Below are positions 17,763 to 26,531 of a DNA stretch of 64,000 bases, piece by piece. Position numbers and translations under genes: made by a program. The notes beneath the pieces were generated by a model. That model was not told where the DNA came from. It was given only the letters and a program-made list of their open reading frames with translations, and did not search any database. Within the stretch, counting starts at the first letter, position 1. Every line of letters starts with the position of its first letter. Origin of the DNA: Mycobacterium sp. 1081908.1 (GTDB taxonomy: Bacteria; Actinomycetota; Actinomycetes; Mycobacteriales; Mycobacteriaceae); contig NZ_LZLY01000104.1 of assembly GCF_001673535.1 (NCBI RefSeq), positions 100,114 to 164,113 on the forward strand. Reading direction: 5' to 3'.

Positions 17763-18545
17763 TCACTGCGCGTGACGGCGGGCGAGGATCGCGGCGGTTT
17801 CGCGGTCGGCGGGCAGAAACGCCTCCAGGCGCAGCTCCGACACGGTGACGTCCAGCGCCGTGACGAACGTCGAGATCGTCGCCACCAGCCGCACGTCGCC
17901 GTGGGGGGAACGCAGGTGCAGCGGCACCGCGAAGCCGAGCGATTCGATCGGTCGCCCGCCCGGCGCTGGCACGCCGTATCCCTCGAGTTCGTCGATCAGC
18001 GCGTCGATGCGCGGGTGTGGACCCCGCTCGCGCAAGCCATGGAGGATGTGGCGCCGCCAATCGTCGAGGTTCACGATCCGCGCCGCCATGCCCTCGGGAT
18101 GCAGCGCGGCGCGCAGCACGTTGACCGGCGGTTCCAGCAGCCATTCCGCCATCCCGTCGGTCAGCAGCCCGAAGGCGCCGTTGGCGGCGACCAGCTCACC
18201 GAAGCCGTCCATGACCATCGCCGGATACGGCAGATGCCCGTCGAGCACATGCTGGAGCGCCTCGCGCACGGGCTGCAGCAGCGGTGCGTCCGGCGCCGAC
18301 TCGGGATGCGCGGGTGCGAAGCCCGCCGCCGCGAGCAACGAGTTGCGTTGTCGCAGCGACAGGTGCAACGAGTCGGCCAGCCGGCTGACGATGTCGCGCC
18401 CCGGCGCTGATCGGCCCTGCTCCAAGAAACTCAGATGCCGTTGGGTGGTGCCGGCGTCGTTGGCCAGGTCGATCTGGCTCAGCCGTCGCCGGTTACGCCA
18501 TTCCCGTAACGCCGTGCCGAAGTCGCCCTCCGTTGCAATGGACAT
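17763..18545 (-). CDS. XRE-family regulator with MmyB-like ligand domain
   Basis: A 260-residue regulator. The N-terminal Cro/C1 helix-turn-helix reads LREWRNRRRLSQIDLAN, TTQRHLSFLEQGRSAPG. The C-terminal domain, with YPAMVMDGFGELVAANGAF and ALHPEGMAARIVNLDDWR, is the MmyB/MLTR ligand-binding type. The ATG at 18545 is preferred to that at 18620, which would leave 9 bp to the divergent gene. It probably regulates the divergent LLM oxidoreductase. The ligand is unknown; fatty acids are bound by some relatives. Confidence 0.8.
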   Translation of the reverse strand: MSIATEGDFGTALREWRNRRRLSQIDLANDAGTTQRHLSFLEQGRSAPGRDIVSRLADSLHLSLRQRNSLLAAAGFAPAHPESAPDAPLLQPVREALQHVLDGHLPYPAMVMDGFGELVAANGAFGLLTDGMAEWLLEPPVNVLRAALHPEGMAARIVNLDDWRRHILHGLRERGPHPRIDALIDELEGYGVPAPGGRPIESLGFAVPLHLRSPHGDVRLVATISTFVTALDVTVSELRLEAFLPADRETAAILARRHAQ

Positions 18546-18629
18546 GCGAACAGTCAACCCATTCGCGGCGCTGGGCGCTATTCCCCGGAGGGAATTGCCG
18601 CGCGTCGACTCCGGCGACACGATCGCCGT

Positions 18630-19580
18630 ATGAATCAGCCACTCCGCCTCGGTGTAATGCCGCCCCTGGCCGCCGAACCCTGGGCCGGTACCGACCTGCG
18701 CCGGCTCCTCGACTTCGCCCGCGCCGTCGAGGATCTGGGGTTCGACTCGCTATGGGCGAACGACTCGTTGGTACGCCCGCGCATCGAAGCGCTGACGTTT
18801 CTTTCGGCGGCGGCCGCGGTCACCGATCGCATCACCCTGGGCACCGCCGCCCTGCAGCCGGTGCTGCGGCGCCCTGTGCAGACCGCGCAGGTCCTCGCCT
18901 CCATCGACCGGCTGTCGGGCGGTCGGTTGGCGGTGGCCGTCGGCGCCGGCTTCCCCGGGCTGTCCGAGGTGGAGTACGCCGCCTCCGAGGTTCCCTGGCG
19001 CCGGCGGTTCGCGCGCCTCGACGACACCGTCGCGCTGTGGCGCCAGTTGTGGAACACCAAGGAGCCCAGCTCGTTCCACGGGTCCGTGCTGCATCTCGAC
19101 GACATCCCGGCCGGCATCACCCCGTTCGACGCGTCCGACCCGCCGGTCTGGCTGGCCGCCGACACACCGGGCGCGCGGGCGCGCGCCGGACGCCTGTACG
19201 ACGGGTGGCTCCCGTATCCTCCGACACCGCAGCCTTATTCGTCCGGCCTCGCCGAGGTGCGGGCCGCGGCCCAGGAAGCGGGCCGCGCCGCCGACGCCGT
19301 GACGCCTGCGCTGTTCGTCACCGTGCTGATCACCGACGAGCCCGACGGCGGGCGGGCGGCGTTGGATCATTTCGCCACCCAGACATACGGTTTCGGCATC
19401 GACGCCGTCGAGCAGATTCAGACGTTCGCAGCGGGGACGCCCGACGCCGTCACCGCCCGACTGGCCAGCTATGTCGACGCCGGCGCGCGGCATCTGGTCT
19501 GCCGAATAGCCGTCCTCGGCCCGGACGGATTCGTCGAGCAGCTGCGCCGGCTGCGGACCGTGACGGAGTCGCTGCGATGA
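18630..19580 (+). CDS. LLM-class flavin/F420-dependent oxidoreductase
   Basis: A 316-residue luciferase-like enzyme. Visible parts are FARAVEDLGFDSLWANDSL, LGTAALQPVLRRPVQTAQ and GRLAVAVGAGFPG, followed by VWLAADTPGARARAGRLYDGW. It is divergent from the XRE regulator and overlaps the next gene by ATGA, so the pair forms an operon. The substrate is not visible. Confidence 0.8.
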   Translation: MNQPLRLGVMPPLAAEPWAGTDLRRLLDFARAVEDLGFDSLWANDSLVRPRIEALTFLSAAAAVTDRITLGTAALQPVLRRPVQTAQVLASIDRLSGGRLAVAVGAGFPGLSEVEYAASEVPWRRRFARLDDTVALWRQLWNTKEPSSFHGSVLHLDDIPAGITPFDASDPPVWLAADTPGARARAGRLYDGWLPYPPTPQPYSSGLAEVRAAAQEAGRAADAVTPALFVTVLITDEPDGGRAALDHFATQTYGFGIDAVEQIQTFAAGTPDAVTARLASYVDAGARHLVCRIAVLGPDGFVEQLRRLRTVTESLR

Positions 19581-20242
19581 CCACGATCGTGCGGCCGGCA
19601 CCCGATCGAGCCGCCACCTTCACGGGCCTCGTCGACGAATACCGCTCCTTCGCCGAACTCATTGGCGCCCTGGATGCCTCGGACTGGACGCGTGAAACCC
19701 GCTGCGTGGGCTGGCAGGTGCGCGACGTGGCCGGCCACGTGGTGGGCCAGGCCCTCGACACGGTCAGCGGCGCGATCGGCACGCGCACACCCGACGACCA
19801 GGCCGCCGCGCTTCGGGGCAAATCCCCGGCCGCGCTGGCGGCGCGGCTGCATGCCGCGACGGATTCGGTTGCGCGCCTTGCCGCGGCGTTCGACGACGCG
19901 GCATGGTCGGCACCCAGCCCGGTGCCCGGACTCGCGCTCGGCCAGGGCGTGCACGCGCTGCTGAACGACGCCTACGTACACGGTGACGACATCCGTTGTG
20001 CGCTCGGTTTGCCGTTCGACGACGGGCCCGGCCTGCGCGCCGGCCTCGACTTCGTGCTCGGCGCCCTGCTGCGTGATGACGTCGCTGCCGCGGACCCGGC
20101 CATTGCCCGGCTCTTGAGCGCCTCGGGCGAGCGGTTCGCCCAAGAGACCGGCATCGCGGCGCACGATTTCCTGCTCGCCGCCACCGGCCGAGGCGATCCG
20201 GCGCGCCTTGGGCTACCGGAGTGCGTCAACATCTTCCGCTGA
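19577..20242 (+). CDS. DinB-like maleylpyruvate isomerase-family protein
   Basis: A 221-residue four-helix-bundle protein of the mycothiol-dependent maleylpyruvate isomerase/DinB group. The metal-ligand His appear in VRDVAGHVVGQ and in DAYVHGDDIR. The family includes mycothiol S-transferases that use bacillithiol or mycothiol as cofactor. It is coupled to the LLM gene. Its last 30 bp overlap the 3' end of the convergent flavin monooxygenase. Confidence 0.75.
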   Translation: MTTIVRPAPDRAATFTGLVDEYRSFAELIGALDASDWTRETRCVGWQVRDVAGHVVGQALDTVSGAIGTRTPDDQAAALRGKSPAALAARLHAATDSVARLAAAFDDAAWSAPSPVPGLALGQGVHALLNDAYVHGDDIRCALGLPFDDGPGLRAGLDFVLGALLRDDVAAADPAIARLLSASGERFAQETGIAAHDFLLAATGRGDPARLGLPECVNIFR

Positions 20243-21751
20243 GGGCCCGAACCAGCGTCGTAGCGCGTCGCGCAGGCTTGCTTCCTCGTCCGCCCCGAAA
20301 GTGTCCGCCGCCCAGGCGACGTAGCCGTCGGGTCGGAGCAGCAGCGCCGCGGCGGGCCGGTCGGCGACGGTCGTATTGACGACGTCGACGCGATCCTGCC
20401 AACCCTGCGCTGCGGCGCCGACGCCGCCGTCGAAGTCCAGCAGGACCGGGCGGGCGTCATGCAGCAGCTCGGCGACGCGCCGACCGTCGTCGAGGCTGAG
20501 CTCGGGCACGGGCCAGCCCGACAGCGGGTGGTCGTCGCCCACGTCGTAGCGGACGTCGTTGCCGGCCAGCAGCCTCGCCATGTGCCTCGCGGTGTCGGGC
20601 AGGGCGAAGAGCTCTCCCAAAAGCGTTCGGAGAGCGGCTACCTCGGGGCCCGGCGCCATGAGCGCGGTCTGGGCCATTGACTGCATCATCACGCGCTCGC
20701 CCACCGGGTGACGCTCGGACTCGTAGGTATCGAGCAACCCTGCGGGAGCCCACCCGTTGAGCTGCGCGGCGAGCTTCCAGCCCAGGTTCAGCGTGTCCTG
20801 CAGCCCGAGGTTCAGGCCCGGCCCGCCCATGGCGCTGTGCACGTGGGCGGCGTCGCCGAGCAGCAGGACCCGCCCGTCACGGTAACGTTCGGCGTGACGG
20901 GTGTTCTGCCCGTTGATCCGACGAAGGGCGTGCGGCCCAGGGCCTTTGGGCTCGCCGAACGCGACGTCAACACCTAACACGCGGCGTGCGCTTTCGCGCA
21001 GCTCGCCCAGGCTCATCGGTTTGTCCTCGACCGGCGGCGAGAATTCGATGGTGCCGAACAGCGAGCGGCCGGGTTCGAACTCGGCGTAGATCACCCCGCC
21101 GGTGTCCAACCGGGTGTGGCCGAACCGGAGCGCGCCGAAGCCGGGGATGTCGATGCCGCCGTCGGCGCGGCGCAGCCCGTCGGGGACCTGCACGTGCGCC
21201 AGCCGGCCGACAGTCTTCGACGTGTAGCCGGGGAAGTCGATGCCCACGGCCTTGCGGACCAGGCTGCGTCCGCCGTCGGCGCCGACGAGAAAGCCCGCTG
21301 CGATGCGGTACTCGCGCTCGGGCGAATTAACCACCGCCTCAACGGATTCCGGATCCTGACGGAGCCCGGTGAGCTCGTGCGCCCAGCGCAGGTCCACCCC
21401 GAGGTCGCGTGCCCGCTTCTCCAGCATCCGCACCAGTCGGGGCTGTTGCATGGGCAGCGCGTACATCGGGTTGTCGGGCATGCCAAGGAAGTTCAGCGTC
21501 ATGGCCGCGAAGATCCAGCCGTAGACGGGTTGCGGTGGGTTGGGATCACCGGTGAACTCGCGATACAGCCCACGCATGTCGAGCATCCGGACCACCTGCC
21601 CGATAAGGCCGTTGGCCTTGGGCTCGGGGCTGGGTCCGGGTAAGCCGTCCAGCACGACTGGCCGGACGCCGGCCAGGGCCAGCTCGCAGGCCAGCATCAG
21701 CCCGTTGGGTCCGGCGCCGGCGATGACGATGTCGGCGTGCTGGTCAGCCAC
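20213..21751 (-). CDS. FAD-dependent aromatic-ring monooxygenase
   Basis: A 512-residue group A flavoprotein monooxygenase. The FAD dinucleotide fold is IVIAGAGPNGLMLACELA near the N-terminus; the second motif GADGGRS and the GDAAHVHSAMGGPGLNLG motif are intact. The C-terminal thioredoxin-like extension (LLLRPDGYVAWAA) is typical of PheA/MhpA-type hydroxylases. It is preceded on the same strand by a TetR regulator that overlaps it by 8 nt. Confidence 0.85.
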   Translation of the reverse strand: MADQHADIVIAGAGPNGLMLACELALAGVRPVVLDGLPGPSPEPKANGLIGQVVRMLDMRGLYREFTGDPNPPQPVYGWIFAAMTLNFLGMPDNPMYALPMQQPRLVRMLEKRARDLGVDLRWAHELTGLRQDPESVEAVVNSPEREYRIAAGFLVGADGGRSLVRKAVGIDFPGYTSKTVGRLAHVQVPDGLRRADGGIDIPGFGALRFGHTRLDTGGVIYAEFEPGRSLFGTIEFSPPVEDKPMSLGELRESARRVLGVDVAFGEPKGPGPHALRRINGQNTRHAERYRDGRVLLLGDAAHVHSAMGGPGLNLGLQDTLNLGWKLAAQLNGWAPAGLLDTYESERHPVGERVMMQSMAQTALMAPGPEVAALRTLLGELFALPDTARHMARLLAGNDVRYDVGDDHPLSGWPVPELSLDDGRRVAELLHDARPVLLDFDGGVGAAAQGWQDRVDVVNTTVADRPAAALLLRPDGYVAWAADTFGADEEASLRDALRRWFGPSAEDVDALR

Positions 21752-22391
21752 GGCGTGCCTCCTTGCGTTTGGCGGGCTCGGGCAGTCCCGCGGCGACGGC
21801 GGCGAAGCCGTCGCGGATCAGGTCGGTGATGGCGACGGGCGGGTCGGCCCGCACGTAGGCCTCGGCCGCCGCGTCGCCGACGGCGCGCACGACGGCCACT
21901 ACGAGCCGCGGGTAGAGGTCGTGTTCCGGGTCCGTGCCGGTGCGTTCGGCGATCACCGCGATGAGGTCGTCAAAAAGCCGCTGCGGCAAGGCGTTACGAA
22001 CCTGCGGGTTCATCAGCAGCTTGCGGACTTCGACGAGATCCTTGCGGTTTGGCACTTGGCTTTCGGCGCCGTAGAAATCGCCGAAGTCCTCTTCCAGTGG
22101 TTCGAGCACCGCGTGCGTGAGCGCCGTCCACAGCGGTTCGTCGGCGGGGCGTCGCCTGAGGGCCTCCAGGGCGCGGCGCATGCGCTCGGTTCCCCGGTAG
22201 GCCAGGGCCTCGTACTTGCCGTTGAAGTAGTTGTTGAAGGTGCGCAGCGACACCCCGGCCAGGCCAGCGATCTCGTCGCGCGTCACGTTCTCCAGCCCGC
22301 GCTCGAACGCCAGGTTCAGCGCGGCGTCGCTGAGGGCGCGCCGGGTGTCGGCCTTCTTGCGCTCGCGCAGCCCGGGGGACGGGGCGGTCAT
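21744..22391 (-). CDS. TetR family transcriptional regulator
   Basis: A 215-residue regulator. The DNA-binding domain reads ALSDAALNLAFERGLENVT, RDEIAGLAGV and LRTFNNYFNGKYEAL. The ATG at 22391 is chosen since the longer frame runs through the operator at 22422. It overlaps the monooxygenase start by 8 nt, so both are in one transcript. The palindrome upstream implies autoregulation. Confidence 0.8.
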   Translation of the reverse strand: MTAPSPGLRERKKADTRRALSDAALNLAFERGLENVTRDEIAGLAGVSLRTFNNYFNGKYEALAYRGTERMRRALEALRRRPADEPLWTALTHAVLEPLEEDFGDFYGAESQVPNRKDLVEVRKLLMNPQVRNALPQRLFDDLIAVIAERTGTDPEHDLYPRLVVAVVRAVGDAAAEAYVRADPPVAITDLIRDGFAAVAAGLPEPAKRKEARRG

Positions 22392-22421
22392 GGGGACCAA
22401 CGTACGCGAAACGTGCTTGGT

Positions 22422-22446
22422 GGGCAATATTGCCCGCCGGGCAATG
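22422..22446. promoter_or_regulatory. TetR operator: perfect palindrome plus half-site
   Basis: gggcaatattgccc (22422-22435) is a perfect 14-bp palindrome. The half-site gggcaatg repeats at 22439-22446. The site is 31 bp upstream of the TetR ATG. Two adjacent sites suggest cooperative binding or a second dimer. Confidence 0.6.
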
Positions 22447-22520
22447 TTTGAGTGTGACCCAAGGTTCACGACACGCCGAAATGCGCCGCCCAGGATTCAC
22501 ACGGAACGTGCCGTTCTCGC

Positions 22521-23678
22521 TTAGCGCTTGCCCCATTCCCAGGGCGGCGTCGTCAGCAGGCCTTGGCCGGTGATCCGCGTCTCGCCCCACTCCTTGTAGA
22601 GCTCGATCTCGACCGTGTCGTCGCCGGTGGCTTCCAGCAGCGCGCGCGAGTGGGTGACCACCACGACCTGCGTCTGCGCGGCGGCGGAGCGGATCAACGA
22701 GGCGAGCGGTCGCACGAGTTCCGGGTGCAGCGAGGTCTCGGGTTCGTTGAGCACCATCAGCGAGGGCGCCTGCGGGCTGAGCAGCGCGGCGGCCCATAGC
22801 AGGAATCGCAGTGTGCCGTCTGATAATTCGGCCGCGCGCAGCGGGCGCAGCATGCCGCGCTGTCGCAGCTGGAGGTCGAACACCCCGTCGTGCACCGCGA
22901 CCGAGACCGTGGCGCCGTCGAACGCGTCGGCGACGGTGCGGGCGAGGTCGTCGAAGCCCGCCTCGATGATGGTCTGGATCGCGGCGGCGAGGTCGTGGCC
23001 GTCGTCGGACAGCACCGGCGTGCGCGTGCCCACCTGCGGGTGCCGCGCGGGCGCGCCCGCGTCGACGCGGAAGCCGTCGTAGAAGCGCCAGCCGCGCAGC
23101 CGTTCTCGCACGGCCGCGAGTTCGGGCAGCGCGTGCGGGTTGGCGTACTCGGCCAGCACGCTGCGATACGACGGCAGGGACCGGCTCAGCTCGTCGAACC
23201 CGCGGCTCGATTCCGCGCTGACCTCCGCGAAATCGCGAGTCCGGCGCACCAGCGTCGACCCGGCCCGCAGCACCGGCCCGGCGAACACCGCCTCGCGCTT
23301 GATCTCGGGATCACGGCCGAAGGCGGACTGAATCCCCGCCATCTGCGGGATGCCCAGGTCGACGAGATAGCCGAAATCGTCCGCGGCGAAGCCCATTTCG
23401 AGCGACACCGGGCGGGTGCGCACCGTGCCCTGGGCCTTGCCGGTGCGCCGGGCCCCGCCGAGTTGCTCGGGCCCGGCCCACAGCACCGACTGCAGCCCGC
23501 CCTCGCGGGCGAGCGAGCCGATCACCTCGCCGCGGCCGCAATCGGCCAGCAGCCGCAACGCGCGGTACAGCGAGGACTTCCCGGCGCCGTTGGCCCCGGT
23601 GACGACGGACAGCCCACCCAGCGGCACGATCACCTCGCGCAGCGAGCGATACCCGCGGATCGCGACCGTCTGCAACAT
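22521..23678 (-). CDS. AAA-family (RecF/SMC-like) ATPase
   Basis: A 385-residue ABC/RecF-type ATPase of the AAA_21 group. Walker A is GANGAGKSS (28-36). The signature-like region is AELSDGTLRFLLWAA, Walker B is MVLNEPETSLHPEL and the switch His is VVVTHS. The Walker B has Asn where Asp is usual, which seems tolerated in the family. No TOPRIM or nuclease domain is fused. The function is unknown; related proteins act in repair or phage defence. It lies 10 bp downstream of the antiporter gene. Confidence 0.75.
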   Translation of the reverse strand: MLQTVAIRGYRSLREVIVPLGGLSVVTGANGAGKSSLYRALRLLADCGRGEVIGSLAREGGLQSVLWAGPEQLGGARRTGKAQGTVRTRPVSLEMGFAADDFGYLVDLGIPQMAGIQSAFGRDPEIKREAVFAGPVLRAGSTLVRRTRDFAEVSAESSRGFDELSRSLPSYRSVLAEYANPHALPELAAVRERLRGWRFYDGFRVDAGAPARHPQVGTRTPVLSDDGHDLAAAIQTIIEAGFDDLARTVADAFDGATVSVAVHDGVFDLQLRQRGMLRPLRAAELSDGTLRFLLWAAALLSPQAPSLMVLNEPETSLHPELVRPLASLIRSAAAQTQVVVVTHSRALLEATGDDTVEIELYKEWGETRITGQGLLTTPPWEWGKR

Positions 23679-23688
23679 CGGGCGCGCC

Positions 23689-25281
23689 CTACTCGTCGTC
23701 GGCGGCGTCGAGCAGCTGGACCTCCTCGAGATCCATCTCGTTCTGCAGCTCGCGCAGCACGATGTCGTCGATGAGGTTCTGGTTGCGCAGGGCGGTGATT
23801 TCCCGGCGCTTCTGTTCGAGCACGCCCAGGCGTACCTGTCGGACCTTCTCCTTGCCCTTGACCAGTTTGTGGTTGGTGGACCCGTCTTCGGTGGCCTTGA
23901 CCAATGCGGCTTTTTCTTCGTATTCCTTTCGCAGCCGCCCCAATAGCTCTTCGCTGATGCCGACCTCGTCGGCGACCGTCGGCAGCGCGTCGAGCGCCGC
24001 TTGACTGCCCCGGCACCGGGCCATTTCCAATTCCTGGACGTAGGTGAGGTCGTCGGGCATCTTGGCCCAGCGCACCACTGCGGGCAGCGTGCTGCCTTGG
24101 ATCAGGACGGTGACCAGGATGACGAAGGTCACGATGAAGATCAGCAGGCTGCGGTCGGGGAAGGGCCTGCCGTTCAGTGTGGTGGCCGGGACGGCCAGCG
24201 CCGCGGCGAGCGACACGGCCCCGCGGAAACCCGCCCACGCGATCACGAACCGCTGGCGCCAGGGCGCGCGGCGCTGGCGCTGGACCTCGCGGCGGTCGAT
24301 GAGGCGAATCAGGCCGGTGGTGACCTCGCCCCACACGATCCGGGAGGCGATCACCACGCCGGTGACGGCCAGGGCGATGTAGGCGGCGTGGCGAAGGCCC
24401 CCGTCGACGTGGGATATGCCGTGCAGCGCGCCCGGGATCTGCACGCCGACGAACACCCATAGCGAGCCGTTGAGCAGGAAGGTCGCGATGTCCCAGAACG
24501 CGAAGGCCGTCAGGCGGGAGCGGGCTCGGATCACCACCGGCCCGGCGTAGGTGAGGACCAAGGCCGACACCATGACGGCGACCACGCCACTGCAGTCGAA
24601 TGCCTGCGCCAGCAGGAACGCCGCGAATGGCGTCAGCAGGCTCATGGCCCCTTCCTCTTGCGGGGCGTCGATTCGCTTGCGCGCCAGCACCACCAACCCA
24701 CCGACCAACAGGCCGGCGGCGATGCCGCCGAGGTAGGAAAGGACGAACCGGCTACTCACTTGGAGCGGTGTGATGGCGGAGCCGCCGACGGCCACGGTGA
24801 CACTCACCGCGAACAGCACTAGCGCGGTGCCGTCGTTGATGAGGCTCTCGGCCTTCAGCACGGTCAGCTGTCGGCGCGGCAGCTTTTTCGCCAGGCCCGC
24901 GACGGCGGCGGCGTCGGTGGGGGACAGCACGGCGCCCAACACGCCCGCCGCGTGGGGGTCCATGCCCAGCGATCGCGCCGTCCACGACACCGCCGCCGCG
25001 GTGGCGATCACCAGGGCGATGCTGAGCAAGACGATGATGCGTGCGTTGGCGCGGATCTCGCGGAAGCTGGTGTTCATGCCCTCCCAGTAGAGGATCGCCG
25101 GCAGGAACAACAGCAGCACGACCTCGCCGTCGACGTGCACGTGACCGAAATCGGGGATGAGGCCGAGCAGGGCGCCGAGCGAGATGAGCAGCACCGGGGG
25201 ACCCACGCGATAGCGCCGGCCGAGGACCGTTCCCACGATGACGGTGGAAACGAGCGCGACGATCAGGACGAGGCCAAACAC
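23689..25281 (-). CDS. Cation/proton antiporter (YjcE type, CPA1)
   Basis: A 530-residue integral membrane protein with about 10-12 hydrophobic spans, then a roughly 120-residue cytoplasmic tail rich in charged and coiled-coil-like sequence. The transport core has LGAVLSPTDAAAVAGLAK and KAESLINDGTALVLF, the conserved ion-site motifs of the NhaP/NHE class. The sequence recalls M. tuberculosis Rv2287. It probably exchanges Na+ or K+ for H+. It is on the same strand as the ATPase downstream. Confidence 0.85.
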   Translation of the reverse strand: MFGLVLIVALVSTVIVGTVLGRRYRVGPPVLLISLGALLGLIPDFGHVHVDGEVVLLLFLPAILYWEGMNTSFREIRANARIIVLLSIALVIATAAAVSWTARSLGMDPHAAGVLGAVLSPTDAAAVAGLAKKLPRRQLTVLKAESLINDGTALVLFAVSVTVAVGGSAITPLQVSSRFVLSYLGGIAAGLLVGGLVVLARKRIDAPQEEGAMSLLTPFAAFLLAQAFDCSGVVAVMVSALVLTYAGPVVIRARSRLTAFAFWDIATFLLNGSLWVFVGVQIPGALHGISHVDGGLRHAAYIALAVTGVVIASRIVWGEVTTGLIRLIDRREVQRQRRAPWRQRFVIAWAGFRGAVSLAAALAVPATTLNGRPFPDRSLLIFIVTFVILVTVLIQGSTLPAVVRWAKMPDDLTYVQELEMARCRGSQAALDALPTVADEVGISEELLGRLRKEYEEKAALVKATEDGSTNHKLVKGKEKVRQVRLGVLEQKRREITALRNQNLIDDIVLRELQNEMDLEEVQLLDAADDE

Positions 25282-25432
25282 CTGCCCATCCTGCCGGACG
25301 GGTACGACGTGCGCCGGTTGGGGTTTGAGTCACACCCGTCCCACGGCCACCTCAGGGAAGGGGCGGGCGACTCTCAAACGTGATAGCGCATGCGATATCA
25401 AATTCAGGAGTCATGTGGGTAGGCCACGAGTT

Positions 25433-26482
25433 CTAACAATCGCAGCAGCAATCGTCGCAGCACTCGCAGCTCTCGCAGCAGCACAAGCAGCCGCCGTCGC
25501 CGCCCTTCTTGCGTTTTCCGGGGTTGGGGGTGTCACCCTCGGGCTCGCCGGGACCACCGGGGCCGGGTTGGTTGCCGAAGTTGATGGGTTCCTGCTGGCC
25601 GCGCGGCGTTCCGCTCTGCGCGGTGTAGCCGGCGTGGCTGAAGGTGCGTTTGATCGCGCGGCGCACCTCGCCGGTCAGCAGCCGCTGCGCCAGGCGCCCG
25701 TCGGTGAACTCGACATCGGCCAGCGCCAGTTCGATGCCCAGGGCCGCGTCGTCGCACAGGGCGCGGGCCTCTTCGATGGGAGTTGCGGTGGCCGCCAACG
25801 GGTTCCACTTGCCGCGGGCCACGTCCTCGCGGTAGTCCTCGACGGCGTCGAGCAGGTGGGCCACCCGGCCGAACAACTGCCCGATCTCGCGCAGCGGCGC
25901 GGCGTTGCCGGGGCGGCCGGCCAGCACGGCGGTGTGCGCGAACGCTTCGGCGACCGCGGTCTCGGTGGGCTCGGTCACCGCCAGCAGTGGGCTGCCCGGG
26001 CCGGCGGAGGCTTCGAGCGCGGCCTGCCGGTCGATCGCCGCGACGAGCACGCCGGTGTCGAAGCCCAAGGTGTGGCCGGCGTCGGTGCCCTGGCGCACCC
26101 AGCGCTCGGCGATGCGCCGCGCCGCCGGGCGAACCCCGACCGCGCCGACCATGCCGTCGCGGTCGTCGACGTGGTCGCGCACCTTCGCGGCGGCCAGCGC
26201 CAGCGAGACCACCGCGGCCAGCCGCACGCAGTCGCCGGTGGCGACGTCGGCGCGCTTCATCCCGCGCAGCGGGCACCGCCCGGCCTTGCGGCGCGTCGGC
26301 TGCTCGGCCGACTGCGCCTCGACCAGCAGGGAGACCACCAACCCGTCGTAGTTGGTGGCGATCCGCGCGACCTGGCCGTAGTCGTCGCGCAGCGCCAGAC
26401 ACAATCCACACAACTGGGCCCGCCAGGCGTCGGCGAGCTCGCCCCCGAGGCGATGACGGCAGGGCCGGATGATGCCAAACAT
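25433..26482 (-). CDS. DUF5685-family protein with Cys-rich tail
   Basis: A 349-residue protein starting FGIIRPCRHRLGG, with conserved Cys in WRAQLCGLCLALRDDYG and RCPLRGMK. Most of the chain is helical, resembling isoprenoid-synthase-like all-alpha folds (LLDAVEDYREDVARGKWNPL). The last 18 residues hold 11 Cys after a Gly/Pro/Lys-rich linker. DUF5685 has no assigned activity. It lies 49 bp downstream of a MauE-thioredoxin-Cys-rich fusion on the same strand, so a shared thiol or metal-binding process is plausible but inferred. Confidence 0.7.
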   Translation of the reverse strand: MFGIIRPCRHRLGGELADAWRAQLCGLCLALRDDYGQVARIATNYDGLVVSLLVEAQSAEQPTRRKAGRCPLRGMKRADVATGDCVRLAAVVSLALAAAKVRDHVDDRDGMVGAVGVRPAARRIAERWVRQGTDAGHTLGFDTGVLVAAIDRQAALEASAGPGSPLLAVTEPTETAVAEAFAHTAVLAGRPGNAAPLREIGQLFGRVAHLLDAVEDYREDVARGKWNPLAATATPIEEARALCDDAALGIELALADVEFTDGRLAQRLLTGEVRRAIKRTFSHAGYTAQSGTPRGQQEPINFGNQPGPGGPGEPEGDTPNPGKRKKGGDGGCLCCCESCECCDDCCCDC

Positions 26483-26531
26483 GCACAGAAGCTACCCGAG
26501 GTTCAGCAAACGCGCGTCCCGAAACGCCGAG

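Noticed and set aside
22521..23678. AAA ATPase as an OLD-type defence nuclease
   Set aside because: No TOPRIM or other nuclease domain follows the ATPase part, it has host-like composition and sits next to an antiporter. A defence role is possible but unsupported.
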